Source: Uruburuella suis
Lineage (GTDB): Bacteria > Pseudomonadota > Gammaproteobacteria > Burkholderiales > Neisseriaceae
Direction: 5' to 3'
DNA: 64,000 nucleotides
NCBI RefSeq assembly: GCF_004341385.1
Contig: NZ_SLXE01000003.1
Location: forward strand, 61,956-125,955
The number at the start of each line of letters is the position of its first letter. Within the stretch, counting starts at the first letter, position 1. The notes beneath the pieces are model-generated. The model was not told the origin of the DNA. It did no database searches and was given only the letters and a program-made list of their open reading frames with translations. The translations under genes and the position numbers were made by a program. Of this stretch, positions 23,565 through 33,848 are shown in pieces.

Positions 23565-24842
23565 ATGACCCAATCCCACACCCCCGCCCAACCCGCCAAA
23601 CGCACCCTGCTCAAAGGCGCGCTCGCCGCCGGTGCCGCCGGCCTTGCCGCTGCCGCAGGCGGCTTTGCCTATGGCGAGAAAAAAGGCCGCGCCGATGAAA
23701 AAACCGATGCCGCCCAACACAGCCGCGAAAGTTACCCCTGCTACGGCACCCACCAGCAAGGCATCACCACCCCGCACCAGCCGTTTGCCATCATGGCCGC
23801 GTTTGACGTGTCCGCACAAACGCCGAGCCAACTTGAAAACCTATTGCGCACCCTCACCGCCCGCATCGAATTCCTTACCCGTGGCGGCGAATTGCCCGAC
23901 GGCGACGCCAAGCTGCCGCCCGCCGGCAGCGGCCTCTTGGGCAAAACCTTCCGCCCCGACGGCCTCACCATCACCGTATCCGTGGGCGCCAGCCTGTTTG
24001 ATGCGCGTTTCGGGCTGGCCGATAAAAAGCCCAAGCACCTGATTGAAATGGCGCGTTTTCCCAACGACAAACTGGCCGCCGAATGGTGCGACGGCGATTT
24101 CAGCCTCCAAATCTGCGCTCTTTCCCCCGAAACCTGCCAAAACGCCCTGCGCGACTTGGTGAAAAACACCGCCCAATACGCCATTATCCGCTGGAGCATC
24201 GACGGCTTTTTACCCAAAACCGAGCCCGGCGCCGCCGCGCGCAACCTGTTCGGCTTTCGCGACGGCAGCGGCAACCCCGATGTGAGCAACCCCCAAACCG
24301 CCGATGAAGTATTGTGGACCGGCATCGCCGCCAACAGCCTCGATGAGCCCGCTTGGGCGAAAAACGGCAGCTATCAAGCCGTGCGCCTGATTCGTCATTT
24401 TGTCGAATTTTGGGACCGTACTCCCTTGCAAGAGCAAGAAACCATTTTCGGGCGCGAAAAATACAGCGGCGCCCTACTGGGCATGAAAAACGAACACGAC
24501 AGCCCCAACTACGCCGCCGACCCGCAAGGCAAAACCATTCCCCACGACAGCCATATGCGCCTAGCCAACCCGCGCAGCCCCGAATTTATGCAGAAACACC
24601 AATTGTTCAGACGACCTTTCGACTATTCGCGCGGCCTGGCCAAATCCGGCCAATTGGATGTGGGGCTTGTGTTTATCTGCTACCAAGCCAATCTGGCCGA
24701 CGGCTTTATCTTTGTGCAAAACCTGCTCAACGGCGAGCCGCTGGAAGAATACATCAGCCCCTTCGGCGGCGGCTATTTCTTCACCCTGCCCGGCGTGCAG
24801 GCGGGCGAATATTTCGGGCAAAGCCTAATGGCGTCTGCATAG
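23565..24842 (+). CDS. efeB: EfeB/Dyp-type haem peroxidase, Tat-exported
   Basis: 425 residues. The N-terminus (AKRTLLKGALAAGAAGLAAA) is a Tat-like signal, with Lys-Arg in place of the usual Arg-Arg. The Dyp-peroxidase domains follow, including the catalytic GxxDG motif GFRDGSGNPDVSNPQ and the C-terminal haem segment HMRLANPRS. EfeB is the periplasmic peroxidase of the EfeUOB iron system and may oxidise Fe(II) or extract iron from haem. It carries one AGGTCGTCTGAA-type DUS (near 24607) in its coding sequence. It is separated from efeO by repeats, so may have its own promoter. Confidence 0.92.
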   Translation: MTQSHTPAQPAKRTLLKGALAAGAAGLAAAAGGFAYGEKKGRADEKTDAAQHSRESYPCYGTHQQGITTPHQPFAIMAAFDVSAQTPSQLENLLRTLTARIEFLTRGGELPDGDAKLPPAGSGLLGKTFRPDGLTITVSVGASLFDARFGLADKKPKHLIEMARFPNDKLAAEWCDGDFSLQICALSPETCQNALRDLVKNTAQYAIIRWSIDGFLPKTEPGAAARNLFGFRDGSGNPDVSNPQTADEVLWTGIAANSLDEPAWAKNGSYQAVRLIRHFVEFWDRTPLQEQETIFGREKYSGALLGMKNEHDSPNYAADPQGKTIPHDSHMRLANPRSPEFMQKHQLFRRPFDYSRGLAKSGQLDVGLVFICYQANLADGFIFVQNLLNGEPLEEYISPFGGGYFFTLPGVQAGEYFGQSLMASA

Positions 24843-24888
24843 CAATTGCTTGGGCGGCTTTTAGCAAAAGGCCGTCTGAAACTTTTTC

Positions 24889-24990
24889 ATACCCATCCAA
24901 AAAAATAACCTTACTGCGTTGCCTCGCCTTGCCGTACTGTCTGTACTGTCGCAGGCTTCCGCCTTGCAAGCTTATTTTTTGAATGGATAT
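24889..24990. repeat. ATACC-type 102-bp dispersed repeat
   Basis: ATACCCATCCAAAAAA to TTTTTTGAATGGATAT with the GCCTCGCCTTGCCGTACTG core, in the 319-bp gap between efeB and the antiporter. A single DUS precedes it. Confidence 0.8.
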
Positions 24991-25161
24991 CACCGCTATT
25001 TAATACGGTAAATAGCTACCATAAAGCGCCAATTGGCGCTATTTTCCTCTATTTATCATGATTTTTCATTTTGCCCTTTGGCAGCCTGATTTCTTTTCCA
25101 TCGCTTTCATGTATACTTTTTTGCATTCCCATAAATTCAATTAATCAGGAAACACACACCT

Positions 25162-26244
25162 ATGGCAAAGAAAAAAACCTTCCCGCTGCCCTTGTGGTCG
25201 CTTATTCTGCCGCTTTTGGCTTGGGGGCTTTATTTTATCGGCATATCGGGCAGCGGCTGGCTCGAGGCGGTGGCGGCAATATTGCTGGCCGGCAGCGTAC
25301 TCTCGGCGGTGTATCACGCCGAAGTGGTGGCACACAAAGTGGGCGAGCCTTTCGGCACGATTATTTTGGCGGTGGCCATCACTATTATCGAAGTGGCGCT
25401 GATTATTTCGCTGATGGTGGCCGGCGGCGACAATGCCGCCTATCTCGCCCGCGACACCATTTTTGCGGCGATTATGCTGATTCTCAACGGCATTTTGGGC
25501 TTGTGCCTGCTGATTGGCGGCTGGAAATACCGCGAGCAGTTTTTCGGCAAAAAATCGGCCAACACCGCGCTGATTGTGTTGGTGTCGATTTTGGTACTCA
25601 CGCTGGTGCTGCCCAATTTCACCACCAGCACGCCCGGCCCCACCTATAACGATGCCCAGCTGATTTTTGTGGCGATTGCTTCGCTGGTGCTCTACAGCGC
25701 GTTTATCATGGTGCAAACCGTGCGCCACCGCGATTATTTTTTGGCCGATGATGATGAAGACGGCCACCATCATGCCGCGCCGCCCTCGCTGAAAGTGACC
25801 TTAACCAGCCTGGGCTTTTTGCTGATTTGCTTGGCGATTGTGGTGTTGCTGGCCAAATCGCTCTCGCCGGCGGTGGAAGGCATGGTGGCCTCTATCGGCG
25901 CACCGGCTTCGCTAGTGGGCGTGATTATCGCCGCGGTGGTGCTGCTGCCGGAGGGGCTGGCCGCTGTGCGCGCCGCCAGCCGCAATCATCTGCAAACCAG
26001 CCTCAATCTGTCGCTCGGCTCGGCGCTGGCCTGTATCGGCTTGAGCGTGCCCACCGTGGTGGCCGTGTGCCTGATTTACGACATCAACCTGGTGCTGGGG
26101 CTGGACATCAAATCGATGGTGTTGCTGGGGCTTTCCGTGTTTATCGTGATGCTCTCGCTCAATCAGGGGCGCACCAATATTCTTTACGGCGTGGTGTTGC
26201 TGGTGAACATGGCCGCTTATATCTTCAATATTATCGTGCCCTGA
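25162..26244 (+). CDS. ChaA-type calcium/sodium:proton antiporter
   Basis: 360 residues with about ten or eleven membrane helices. The two CaCA-family alpha repeats are visible: GEPFGTIILAVAITIIEVAL in the first half and LLPEGLAAVRAASRNHLQTS in the second, with conserved acidic residues for ion binding. A His/Asp-rich cytoplasmic loop (DDDEDGHHHAAPP) lies between them. It exports Ca2+ (or Na+/K+) in exchange for protons. It is monocistronic with a DUS terminator. Confidence 0.88.
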   Translation: MAKKKTFPLPLWSLILPLLAWGLYFIGISGSGWLEAVAAILLAGSVLSAVYHAEVVAHKVGEPFGTIILAVAITIIEVALIISLMVAGGDNAAYLARDTIFAAIMLILNGILGLCLLIGGWKYREQFFGKKSANTALIVLVSILVLTLVLPNFTTSTPGPTYNDAQLIFVAIASLVLYSAFIMVQTVRHRDYFLADDDEDGHHHAAPPSLKVTLTSLGFLLICLAIVVLLAKSLSPAVEGMVASIGAPASLVGVIIAAVVLLPEGLAAVRAASRNHLQTSLNLSLGSALACIGLSVPTVVAVCLIYDINLVLGLDIKSMVLLGLSVFIVMLSLNQGRTNILYGVVLLVNMAAYIFNIIVP

Positions 26245-26314
26245 AGATTCATCCGTTCAAAGGCCGTCTGAAAAATTTTCAGACGGCCTTTTGCTGTGAT
26301 GCTTATGTTCAATT

Positions 26315-26418
26315 ATACCCATTCGAAAAATAAGATAACAAGGCGGCGAGCCGAAGACAGTACATCTAGTACGGCAAGGCGAGACAACGCAGTTAGGTTA
26401 TTTTTTTCGAATGGGTAT
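26315..26418. repeat. ATACC-type 104-bp dispersed repeat
   Basis: The best-preserved copy: ATACCCATTCGAAAAATAAG at one end, the core GGCGGCGAGCCGAAGACAGT and GTACGGCAAGGCGAGACAAC, and TTTCGAATGGGTAT at the other end. Confidence 0.85.
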
Positions 26419-26455
26419 TAGAAATCCCTGTTTCAAGTGTTTGGTATAATCAACC

Positions 26456-27262
26456 ATGTTTAATGCCAACTCATTCAAAATCTTTTGCTGGCTGCCGCTT
26501 TTGGCCGCCTGCCAAAGTCCGGCCGCCGCGCTGCCGCATAGCGAAACGAGCGAAACCGTTGCGCTCGACGCCAAGCATTATGTGGCGGTGCAGCGCTATT
26601 GCGCAGGGCCGCCGATAGCCGGCGTGTTGTTTTACCAACCGCACGAAAACGAAGCCACCGCCCGCCGCGCCACGCTTGATGTTTTGGCGGCGCGGGGGCA
26701 AGGCTGTTTATTGGTGTTGAACCACGACGGCCGCCGCCAAATCCATTTTGAAGCGGCAGACCGGCCCGCCCGCTTCGACCCCAACCGCATCTACACCGCC
26801 GCCGGCCGCACCGCCACTTTGGCGCAGGGCGGCAACCGCAGCGAAGCGGCGCAAGAAACCATCGCCGGTTTTGCCGATTATCTGCTCCAACATCACTTGC
26901 GCCGCGCCGCCTTTATCGTGGCCGTGCACAACAACCGCAGCGGCGGCACCGATATCGGCAGCTACACCCGCGGCGCGCTGGCTGAAGACACGGCCGCCGT
27001 GTTTATCAACCCCGCGCACAGCCCCGATGATTATTTCTACACCACCGATGAAGCCGCGTTTGTCTATTTCAAATCGCGCGGCTTCAACGCCATGCTGCAA
27101 AACAACCATCGCGTGCGCGACGACGGCTCGCTCTCGGTTTATGCCGCCCGCCACGGCATCGGCTACATCAACGTTGAAGCCCGCCACGGCCATGCCGCCG
27201 AACAACGCGAAATGTTACAGGCGCTGCTGGATTATCTCGATGGCGGCACATGGCGCCGCTAA
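26456..27262 (+). CDS. Lipoprotein with a possible M14-like metallopeptidase fold
   Basis: 268 residues; a lipoprotein signal ends LLAACQSP (Cys near 19). Several segments recall zinc carboxypeptidase-like (M14/DUF2817) proteins: QPHENEATAR (HxxE), FDPNRIYTAAGR, FIVAVHNNRSGGTD and GYINVEARHGHAAEQ (possible catalytic Glu). If so, it would cleave peptides or peptidoglycan at the outer membrane. This is pattern reading, not a firm assignment. It follows an ATACC-type repeat and is not in an operon. Confidence 0.5.
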   Translation: MFNANSFKIFCWLPLLAACQSPAAALPHSETSETVALDAKHYVAVQRYCAGPPIAGVLFYQPHENEATARRATLDVLAARGQGCLLVLNHDGRRQIHFEAADRPARFDPNRIYTAAGRTATLAQGGNRSEAAQETIAGFADYLLQHHLRRAAFIVAVHNNRSGGTDIGSYTRGALAEDTAAVFINPAHSPDDYFYTTDEAAFVYFKSRGFNAMLQNNHRVRDDGSLSVYAARHGIGYINVEARHGHAAEQREMLQALLDYLDGGTWRR

Positions 27263-27278
27263 AAAGCGCAGCCTTCCT

Positions 27279-27307
27279 GTAGAGTGTGTGCCATAGGCAC
27301 GCACGCG
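27279..27307. repeat. REP-like palindrome (first of pair)
   Basis: GTAGAGTGTGTGCCATAGGC followed by ACGCACGCG. An inverted copy lies at 27557-27585, enclosing the MITE. The 395-bp gap 27263-27657 holds only these repeats and DUS hairpins. Confidence 0.7.
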
Positions 27308-27396
27308 TTTTTCATTCAACACAAGGCCGTCTGAAACATTAATGAATGTTTCAGACGGCCTCGGTTTTTCTCGTTAGCAAGTCAACACAAACCGCT

Positions 27397-27552
27397 TATA
27401 GATACGGCAACTAATTATTGAATATTCACATCCTCTTGCCCGCAGCAGAAACCTGTTCCCTCTCCCGTGGGAGAGGGCTAGGGAGAGGGCAACAAGCCAA
27501 AGGCTTGTTTGCCGGCATCTGAAAATGTTCAATATTTAATTGCCGAATCAAT
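27397..27552. mobile_element. MITE-like element, 156 bp
   Basis: Terminal inverted repeats TATAGATACGGCAACTAATT and, inverted, TATTGATTCGGCAATTAAAT extend to about 26 bp each. The interior has CCCTCTCCCGTGGGAGAGGG. A second copy in the opposite orientation sits at 48100-48257, inside another repeat. Confidence 0.75.
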
Positions 27553-27556
27553 AAAA

Positions 27557-27585
27557 CGCGTGCGTGCCTATGGCACACACCCTAC
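27557..27585. repeat. REP-like palindrome (second of pair, inverted)
   Basis: CGCGTGCGTGCCTATGGCAC followed by ACACCCTAC; the inverse of 27279-27307. Confidence 0.7.
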
Positions 27586-27657
27586 GGGCGGCAGTTTTCG
27601 GTTTCTAAACAAAGGCCGTCTGAATAGTTTTCAGACGGCCTTTGGTTTTTTATATCA

Positions 27658-27984
27658 TCAGGCTTTTTTCACAAATTCCGATTTCAAATTCATGGCGCTG
27701 CCTTCGATTTTGCAGGCAATATCGTGATCTCCCTCCTGCAGGCGGATACCTTTCACTTTAGTGCCCTGCTTGATCACTTGCGAAGAGCCTTTCACTTTCA
27801 AATCTTTAACCAACACCACGGTGTCGCCATCGGCCAGCGGCGTGCCGTTGGCATCTTTGATCACCAAAGCGGCTTCGGTGGCTTCGCCCTCTTGCCATTC
27901 ATACGCACATTCGGGGCAAACCAGCTGAACGCCGTCGTGATAAGTGAATTCGGAACCGCATTGCGGGCAGGCGGGCAGGCTCAT
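27658..27984 (-). CDS. yjdM: PhnA/YjdM-family zinc-ribbon protein
   Basis: 108 residues. An N-terminal zinc ribbon (PACPQCGSEFTYHDGVQLVC followed by PECAYEW, four Cys) precedes the PhnA domain (DANGTPLADGDTVVLVKDLK, then VKGIRLQEGDHDIACKIEG). The family was named for a phosphonate operon, but there is no phosphonate gene here and the role is unclear. The length is the family norm. Confidence 0.88.
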   Translation of the reverse strand: MSLPACPQCGSEFTYHDGVQLVCPECAYEWQEGEATEAALVIKDANGTPLADGDTVVLVKDLKVKGSSQVIKQGTKVKGIRLQEGDHDIACKIEGSAMNLKSEFVKKA

Positions 27985-28107
27985 AATGTGCTTTCTGTGA
28001 TGATTGATGCACCGATTATAGCAAATTCAAAAAAGAAGGCGCAAAAGGCCGTCTGAACAGCACCGGTTTGCTGACGTTCAGACGACCTTTTCCCAATATG
28101 CGTTTAT

Positions 28108-28434
28108 TTATTCATACACTTTGAGCAATTCCACTTCAAACACCAAAGTGGCATTAGGCGGAATCACACCGCCGGCGCCGCGCGCGCCGTAGCCCATTTC
28201 AGGCGGAATGGTGAGCTTGCGTTTGCCGCCTTCTTTCATGCCGCTGAAACCTTCGTCCCAGCCCTGAATCACCTGGCCTGCGCCCAGCACGATGGTGAGC
28301 GGCTGGCGGCGGTCGAGGCTGGAATCAAATTTGGTGCCGTCTTGCAGCCAGCCTGTGTAATGCACGGTAATTTCTTTGCCTTTTTCGGCTTCTTTGCCCT
28401 GGCCGGTGGTGATGTCTTCAATAATCAGGCTCAT
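28108..28434 (-). CDS. fbp: FKBP-type peptidyl-prolyl isomerase
   Basis: 108 residues, a single FKBP domain without a signal peptide. Conserved active-site segments: VHYTGWLQDGTKFDSSLDR, VIQGWDEGFSGMKEGGKRKL, IPPEMGYGARGAGGVIPPNA and LVFEVELLKV. It accelerates cis-trans isomerisation at proline in the cytoplasm. Neisseria are known to carry such a small FKBP. The terminator between it and yjdM pairs an AG-DUS with an AGGTCGTCTGAA variant. Confidence 0.93.
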   Translation of the reverse strand: MSLIIEDITTGQGKEAEKGKEITVHYTGWLQDGTKFDSSLDRRQPLTIVLGAGQVIQGWDEGFSGMKEGGKRKLTIPPEMGYGARGAGGVIPPNATLVFEVELLKVYE

Positions 28435-28486
28435 GCTGTTTCCCTATGGTTGTGGTGTAAACCGGGGCAGGGTAACATATTTCATT

Positions 28487-28717
28487 TCAATTGCCCACGC
28501 ATTGATGCAGCGGAAATTTGGCTTTGGCGGCGGCTTTGATGCCTTTTTTGCGCTCATGGCGCTGCCATGCTTTTTCGTGGAAATAAAACACCACGGTGTT
28601 GGCCATCGGCTCGATCAGCGCCACGGCGCTGGAAATGCCGATGCTGCCGGTGAGCAGATAAGCGATGCTGAAGGCAACGCCGAAATGTAAAATGGCAAAA
28701 GTGATGGTTTTCAACAT
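28487..28717 (-). CDS. DUF2061-family membrane protein
   Basis: 76 residues with two membrane helices (TITFAILHFGVAFSIAYLLT and ISSAVALIEPMANTVVFYF) followed by FHEKAWQRHERKKG, the conserved HExxW of DUF2061 proteins. Function unknown. It is on the same strand as fbp, 52 bp upstream. Confidence 0.8.
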   Translation of the reverse strand: MLKTITFAILHFGVAFSIAYLLTGSIGISSAVALIEPMANTVVFYFHEKAWQRHERKKGIKAAAKAKFPLHQCVGN

Positions 28718-28876
28718 GATGCTTGCTCCTGAATAAGCCTGCGCTGTGCAAGTTGTTGTTTAGTCTGTTTCATTAAAATAAATGATAATCAATCGCAAAT
28801 AAAAAGTACAGTTGATTCTGCCAATTTACATTTAGTAAAAAACTATCCTTTTTTATTATTCAATAGAAAGTAAAAT

Positions 28877-29830
28877 ATGACCGCCCTAAAAATTGCCGTG
28901 CTTGAGCGCGAAACTTTGGTAAACCGCCCTTTTGCCTTTGATTTTGCACACAGCCTGCGCGAATTTAGCAGCATTGAATCGGCCGACACCGCCGCCTGCA
29001 TTGCCGGCGCCGATGTGGTGATTACCAATAAAATCATGATTGATGCAGGCATGATTGCAGCCAATCCGCAGCTGAAGCTGATTGCGGTGTCGGCCACGGG
29101 GGTGAACAATGTCGATCTCGATGCAGCGCGTGCCGCCGGCGTGGCGGTGTGCAATATCCGCGCTTATGGCAATGAATCGGTGGCCGAGCATGCGTTTATG
29201 CTGATGATTGCGCTGATGCGCAATTTGCCGGCTTATCAGCGCGATGTGGCGGCCGGCTTGTGGCAGAATTCACCGGTGTTTTGCCATTTCGGCGCACCGA
29301 TGCGCGATTTAAACGGCAAAACGCTGGTGATTTTCGGGCGCGGCGGCATCGGCAACACGCTCGCCGGCTATGCGCAGGCTTTCGGCATGCGGGTGGTGTT
29401 TGGCGAACACAAACATGCAGAAGAAGTGCGCGAGGGCTATATGGCTTTTTCCGAAGCCATTGAATGCGCCGATGTGGTTTCGCTGCATTGCCCGCTCACC
29501 GAAGCCACCGCCGATATGATAGGTGAGGCCGAATTGCGGCAAATGAAAGCCGGCGCGATATTGATCAACTGCGGCCGCGGCGGATTGGTAAACGAGCAGG
29601 CGCTGGTGGCGGCGCTGAAATATGGGCAGCTTGGCGGCGCAGGCTTTGATGTGCTCACCGAAGAGCCGCCGCGCCACGGCAATCCTTTGCTCAGCGCGCG
29701 CCTGCCCAATCTGATTGTTACCCCGCATATGGCTTGGGGCAGCGAAGAAGCGCGCAACCGCCTGTTTGATATTTTGGTGGCCAATATCAATGGCTTTTTT
29801 GCCGGCAAGCCGCAGAATATTGTGGTTTAG
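28877..29830 (+). CDS. D-2-hydroxyacid dehydrogenase (glycerate dehydrogenase-like)
   Basis: 317 residues. The NAD motif GRGGIGNTLAGYAQAFGMRV lies near residue 155, with catalytic residues in INCGRGGLVNEQAL (Arg), DVLTEEPP (Glu) and TPHMAWGSEEAR (His). It is closest in pattern to HprA/glycerate dehydrogenases, which reduce hydroxypyruvate or glyoxylate. The stop codon TAG is formed by the first bases of the MITE at 29827, so the original C-terminus may have been slightly different. Confidence 0.88.
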   Translation: MTALKIAVLERETLVNRPFAFDFAHSLREFSSIESADTAACIAGADVVITNKIMIDAGMIAANPQLKLIAVSATGVNNVDLDAARAAGVAVCNIRAYGNESVAEHAFMLMIALMRNLPAYQRDVAAGLWQNSPVFCHFGAPMRDLNGKTLVIFGRGGIGNTLAGYAQAFGMRVVFGEHKHAEEVREGYMAFSEAIECADVVSLHCPLTEATADMIGEAELRQMKAGAILINCGRGGLVNEQALVAALKYGQLGGAGFDVLTEEPPRHGNPLLSARLPNLIVTPHMAWGSEEARNRLFDILVANINGFFAGKPQNIVV

Positions 29831-29991
29831 GGCGTCCTGACAATTCGTTTATGAGGGGGATTTTGTTTCTGCAAATGCAGATGCAAGGCGAAAAGCGCAG
29901 CAAGGTTGGCCACCTTGCGAGCATTTTCAACGCGGCAGGCGCGTTTTTGAGTCAAAAGATTGCCACGAGATGAATTGTGAACAGACCCTAA
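29827..29991. mobile_element. MITE related to the IS5-family element at 63.5 kb
   Basis: 165 bp with ends TTAGGGCGTCCTGACAATTC and GAATTGTGAACAGACCCTAA in inverted orientation. The left end shares TAGGGCGTCCTGACAATT with the IS boundary at 63477-63494. No ORF inside. The left end overlaps the stop codon of the dehydrogenase. Confidence 0.7.
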
Positions 29992-29995
29992 CGCC

Positions 29996-30016
29996 TGTGG
30001 ATAATTTTGTGGATAA
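29996..30016. promoter_or_regulatory. Two perfect DnaA boxes
   Basis: TGTGGATAA (reverse of TTATCCACA) occurs at 29996-30004 and 30008-30016, in the same direction and 12 bp apart. The rest of the 364-bp gap holds the MITE, two DUS hairpins (about 30031-30064 and 30151-30178) and an AT-rich stretch. Confidence 0.5.
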
Positions 30017-30194
30017 TTATCAAACAACCAAAGGCCGTCTGAAAAATACTTTCAGACGGCCTTTTGATATATACATTATTATAAATTTATTTATTATATT
30101 TTGTTTGATTTTATTAATTAAAAAAACAATAGCTTAATTAGATAATACAGGCCGTCTGAAAGCTTTCAGACGGCCTGCAATAAATCAAACCGGT

Positions 30195-31643
<1,449 letters not shown>

Positions 31644-31845
31644 CACGTGTCCTCGATTAGGTGAAGTTTAACTGTTCTACTTTACCTTATTCAGTAGGTT
31701 AGCGGCAATGTTTGATTTGCTTGGGGCTTGATTTATGAAGACAATATTTTCATTTGCCGATTTGGCGCAAGAATGTGCTGATTCCAAACAATACATATAG
31801 ATTTAAAATAATAAAATGATATTGATATTGAAGCAGCCCTTTTTC

Positions 31846-31970
31846 TGTGGATAATCGGAAAACGCAATAAAAAACAATTCAATAGGCCGTCTGAAAGGCT
31901 GGGGCATTGAGGCTTCAGCGCTGTGGAGCAATGTGGATAAATATAGCAGGCATTGAAATTTTGTGGATAA
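31846..31970. promoter_or_regulatory. Three perfect DnaA boxes in the gnd-ggt gap
   Basis: TGTGGATAA at 31846-31854, 31932-31940 and 31962-31970, all in one orientation, plus the near match TGTGGAGCA at 31922. The 440-bp gap is otherwise AT-rich and has two single DUS and no gene. Confidence 0.5.
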
Positions 31971-32083
31971 TGCATTTATTGTGCACAGCAATGCAGCAAG
32001 GATAGCCACAGCAAAATCTTCAGACGGCCTGTATCAAATCTATCTGCCTGAGCAATTCAACCCAACCACAAAAAGGATTCCGC

Positions 32084-33829
32084 ATGAAAACCCCTTGGAT
32101 TTTAACGGCTGCCCTGCTTTTGGCCGCCTGCCGCAGCGGCGGCATGGCCGATGTGGCGGTAAACCCCGACACCCACGCGCCCGAGCAAGGCAGCGGTTTA
32201 ACCTCGCAGCAATTGGTGCATGCGAAAAAATTTATGGCCGCATCGGCCAACCCCTTGGCCACCGAAGCGGGCTATGAAGTGCTCAAGCAAGGCGGTAGCG
32301 CCATTGATGCGATGATTGCCATGCAAACCACCTTGAGCTTGGTGGAGCCGCAATCATCGGGCTTGGGCGGCGGCGCGTTTTTGGTGTATTGGGATAATCA
32401 GGCCAAAAAGCTCACCACGTTTGACGCGCGCGAAACCGCGCCCAAAGCCGCCACACCGGCTCTGTTTCTCGATAAAGCAGGCAAGCCGCTGGAATTTATG
32501 CAGGCGGTGGTGGGCGGCCGCTCGGTGGGCACGCCCGGTGTGCCCAAGCTGATGGAAGATGTGCACAAACGCTACGGCAAATTGCCGTGGGCAGGCTTAT
32601 TTGATTACCCTGTGCGCTTGGCCGAGCAAGGTTTTGCCGTGTCGCCGCGCATGGCCGCATCGATTGCGCAAAACGAGCAATATCTGCGCCGCTATCCGGC
32701 CACGGCTGCTTATTTTCTGCCGCAAGGCCGGCCTTTGGCAGCAGGCGCGGTGTTGAAAAACCCGGAATTCGCCCGCAGCGTGCGCCTGCTTGCCCGCTCG
32801 GGCAGCGCGCCTTTTTATCATGGCGCGCCGGCACAAAAGATGGTGAAAACCGTGGCCGCAGCGGCCGATAATCCGGGCAGGCTGGCCATGGCCGATTTTA
32901 AAGCCTACCGCGTGATTGAGCGCGCGCCCGTGTGCCAGGCTTATCGCGAATACGAAATTTGCGGCATGGGCGCGCCCAGCTCCGGCGGCTTGGCGCTGGG
33001 GCAGATTTTCGGCATTTTGCAGCACCACAATTTGAGCGGCGGCAACCCGAACGACATCAACAGCTGGCGCTGGCTGGGTGAAGCTTCGCGCGTGGCATTT
33101 GCCGATCGCGGCTATTATGTGGCCGACCCCGATTTTGTGCGCGTGCCGGCGCGACAAATGCTGTCGCCCGATTATTTGAAGCAGCGTGCGAATGCGATTG
33201 CCGCCACTAAAGCGGCCGCTGCCGAAATCAAGCCGGGCAGTTTCAGCCAAAATATGGCTCTCGGCCGCGCGGTGGAGCTGCCTTCAACCAGCCATTTGGT
33301 GATTGTGGATGCGGCGGGCAATGTGGTGTCGATGACCACATCGATTGAAAACGCTTTCGGCTCCACGCTGATGGCCAACGGCTATCTGCTCAACAACGAG
33401 CTTACCGATTTTTCGTTTGAGCCCGAGCAAAACGGACAAGCCGTGGCCAACCGCGTGGAAGGCGGCAAACGCCCGCGCTCATCAATGGCGCCGACCATTG
33501 TGTTGAAAAACGGCGCGCCTTATCTGGCCGTGGGCTCGCCCGGCGGCAGCCGCATCATCGGCTATGTGGCCAAAACGCTGGTGGCGCATTTAGATTGGGG
33601 CATGGATATCCAGCAGGCGATTGACCTGCCCAATATGCTCAACCGCGGCAGCGCTTACGAATTGGAAGAAAACACGCCGGCTGCAGCCAAAGCCGGTGCG
33701 CTGGAGCGCATGGGCTATCCGGTGCAGGTGCGCGATTTGAATTCGGGCGTGCAAGGCATTGTGATTCAGCCGCAGGGTTTGCAGGGCGGTGCGGATCCGC
33801 GGCGTGAAGGCAAAGTGATGGGCGATTGA
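32084..33829 (+). CDS. ggt: Gamma-glutamyltransferase, lipoprotein form
   Basis: 581 residues; a lipoprotein signal ends LLAACRSGG (Cys near 16). The large subunit carries the family segments EAGYEVLKQGGSAIDAMIA and EPQSSGLGGGAFLVYWD. The autocleavage site is at STSHLVIVDAAGNVVSMT, where the Thr of TSH is the expected nucleophile (usually TTH). PGGSRIIGYVAKTL near the end supplies the oxyanion loop. It hydrolyses or transfers gamma-glutamyl groups, for example from glutathione. In meningococcus, Ggt is likewise membrane-anchored and helps amino-acid supply. Confidence 0.94.
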   Translation: MKTPWILTAALLLAACRSGGMADVAVNPDTHAPEQGSGLTSQQLVHAKKFMAASANPLATEAGYEVLKQGGSAIDAMIAMQTTLSLVEPQSSGLGGGAFLVYWDNQAKKLTTFDARETAPKAATPALFLDKAGKPLEFMQAVVGGRSVGTPGVPKLMEDVHKRYGKLPWAGLFDYPVRLAEQGFAVSPRMAASIAQNEQYLRRYPATAAYFLPQGRPLAAGAVLKNPEFARSVRLLARSGSAPFYHGAPAQKMVKTVAAAADNPGRLAMADFKAYRVIERAPVCQAYREYEICGMGAPSSGGLALGQIFGILQHHNLSGGNPNDINSWRWLGEASRVAFADRGYYVADPDFVRVPARQMLSPDYLKQRANAIAATKAAAAEIKPGSFSQNMALGRAVELPSTSHLVIVDAAGNVVSMTTSIENAFGSTLMANGYLLNNELTDFSFEPEQNGQAVANRVEGGKRPRSSMAPTIVLKNGAPYLAVGSPGGSRIIGYVAKTLVAHLDWGMDIQQAIDLPNMLNRGSAYELEENTPAAAKAGALERMGYPVQVRDLNSGVQGIVIQPQGLQGGADPRREGKVMGD

Positions 33830-33848
33830 GTTTGATGGTTTGTAAACG

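Noticed and set aside
31733..31975. 80-residue minus-strand ORF in the gnd-ggt gap
   Set aside because: It contains a DUS-encoded LSDGL stretch and the DnaA boxes, with no SD; gene-free DNA is more likely.
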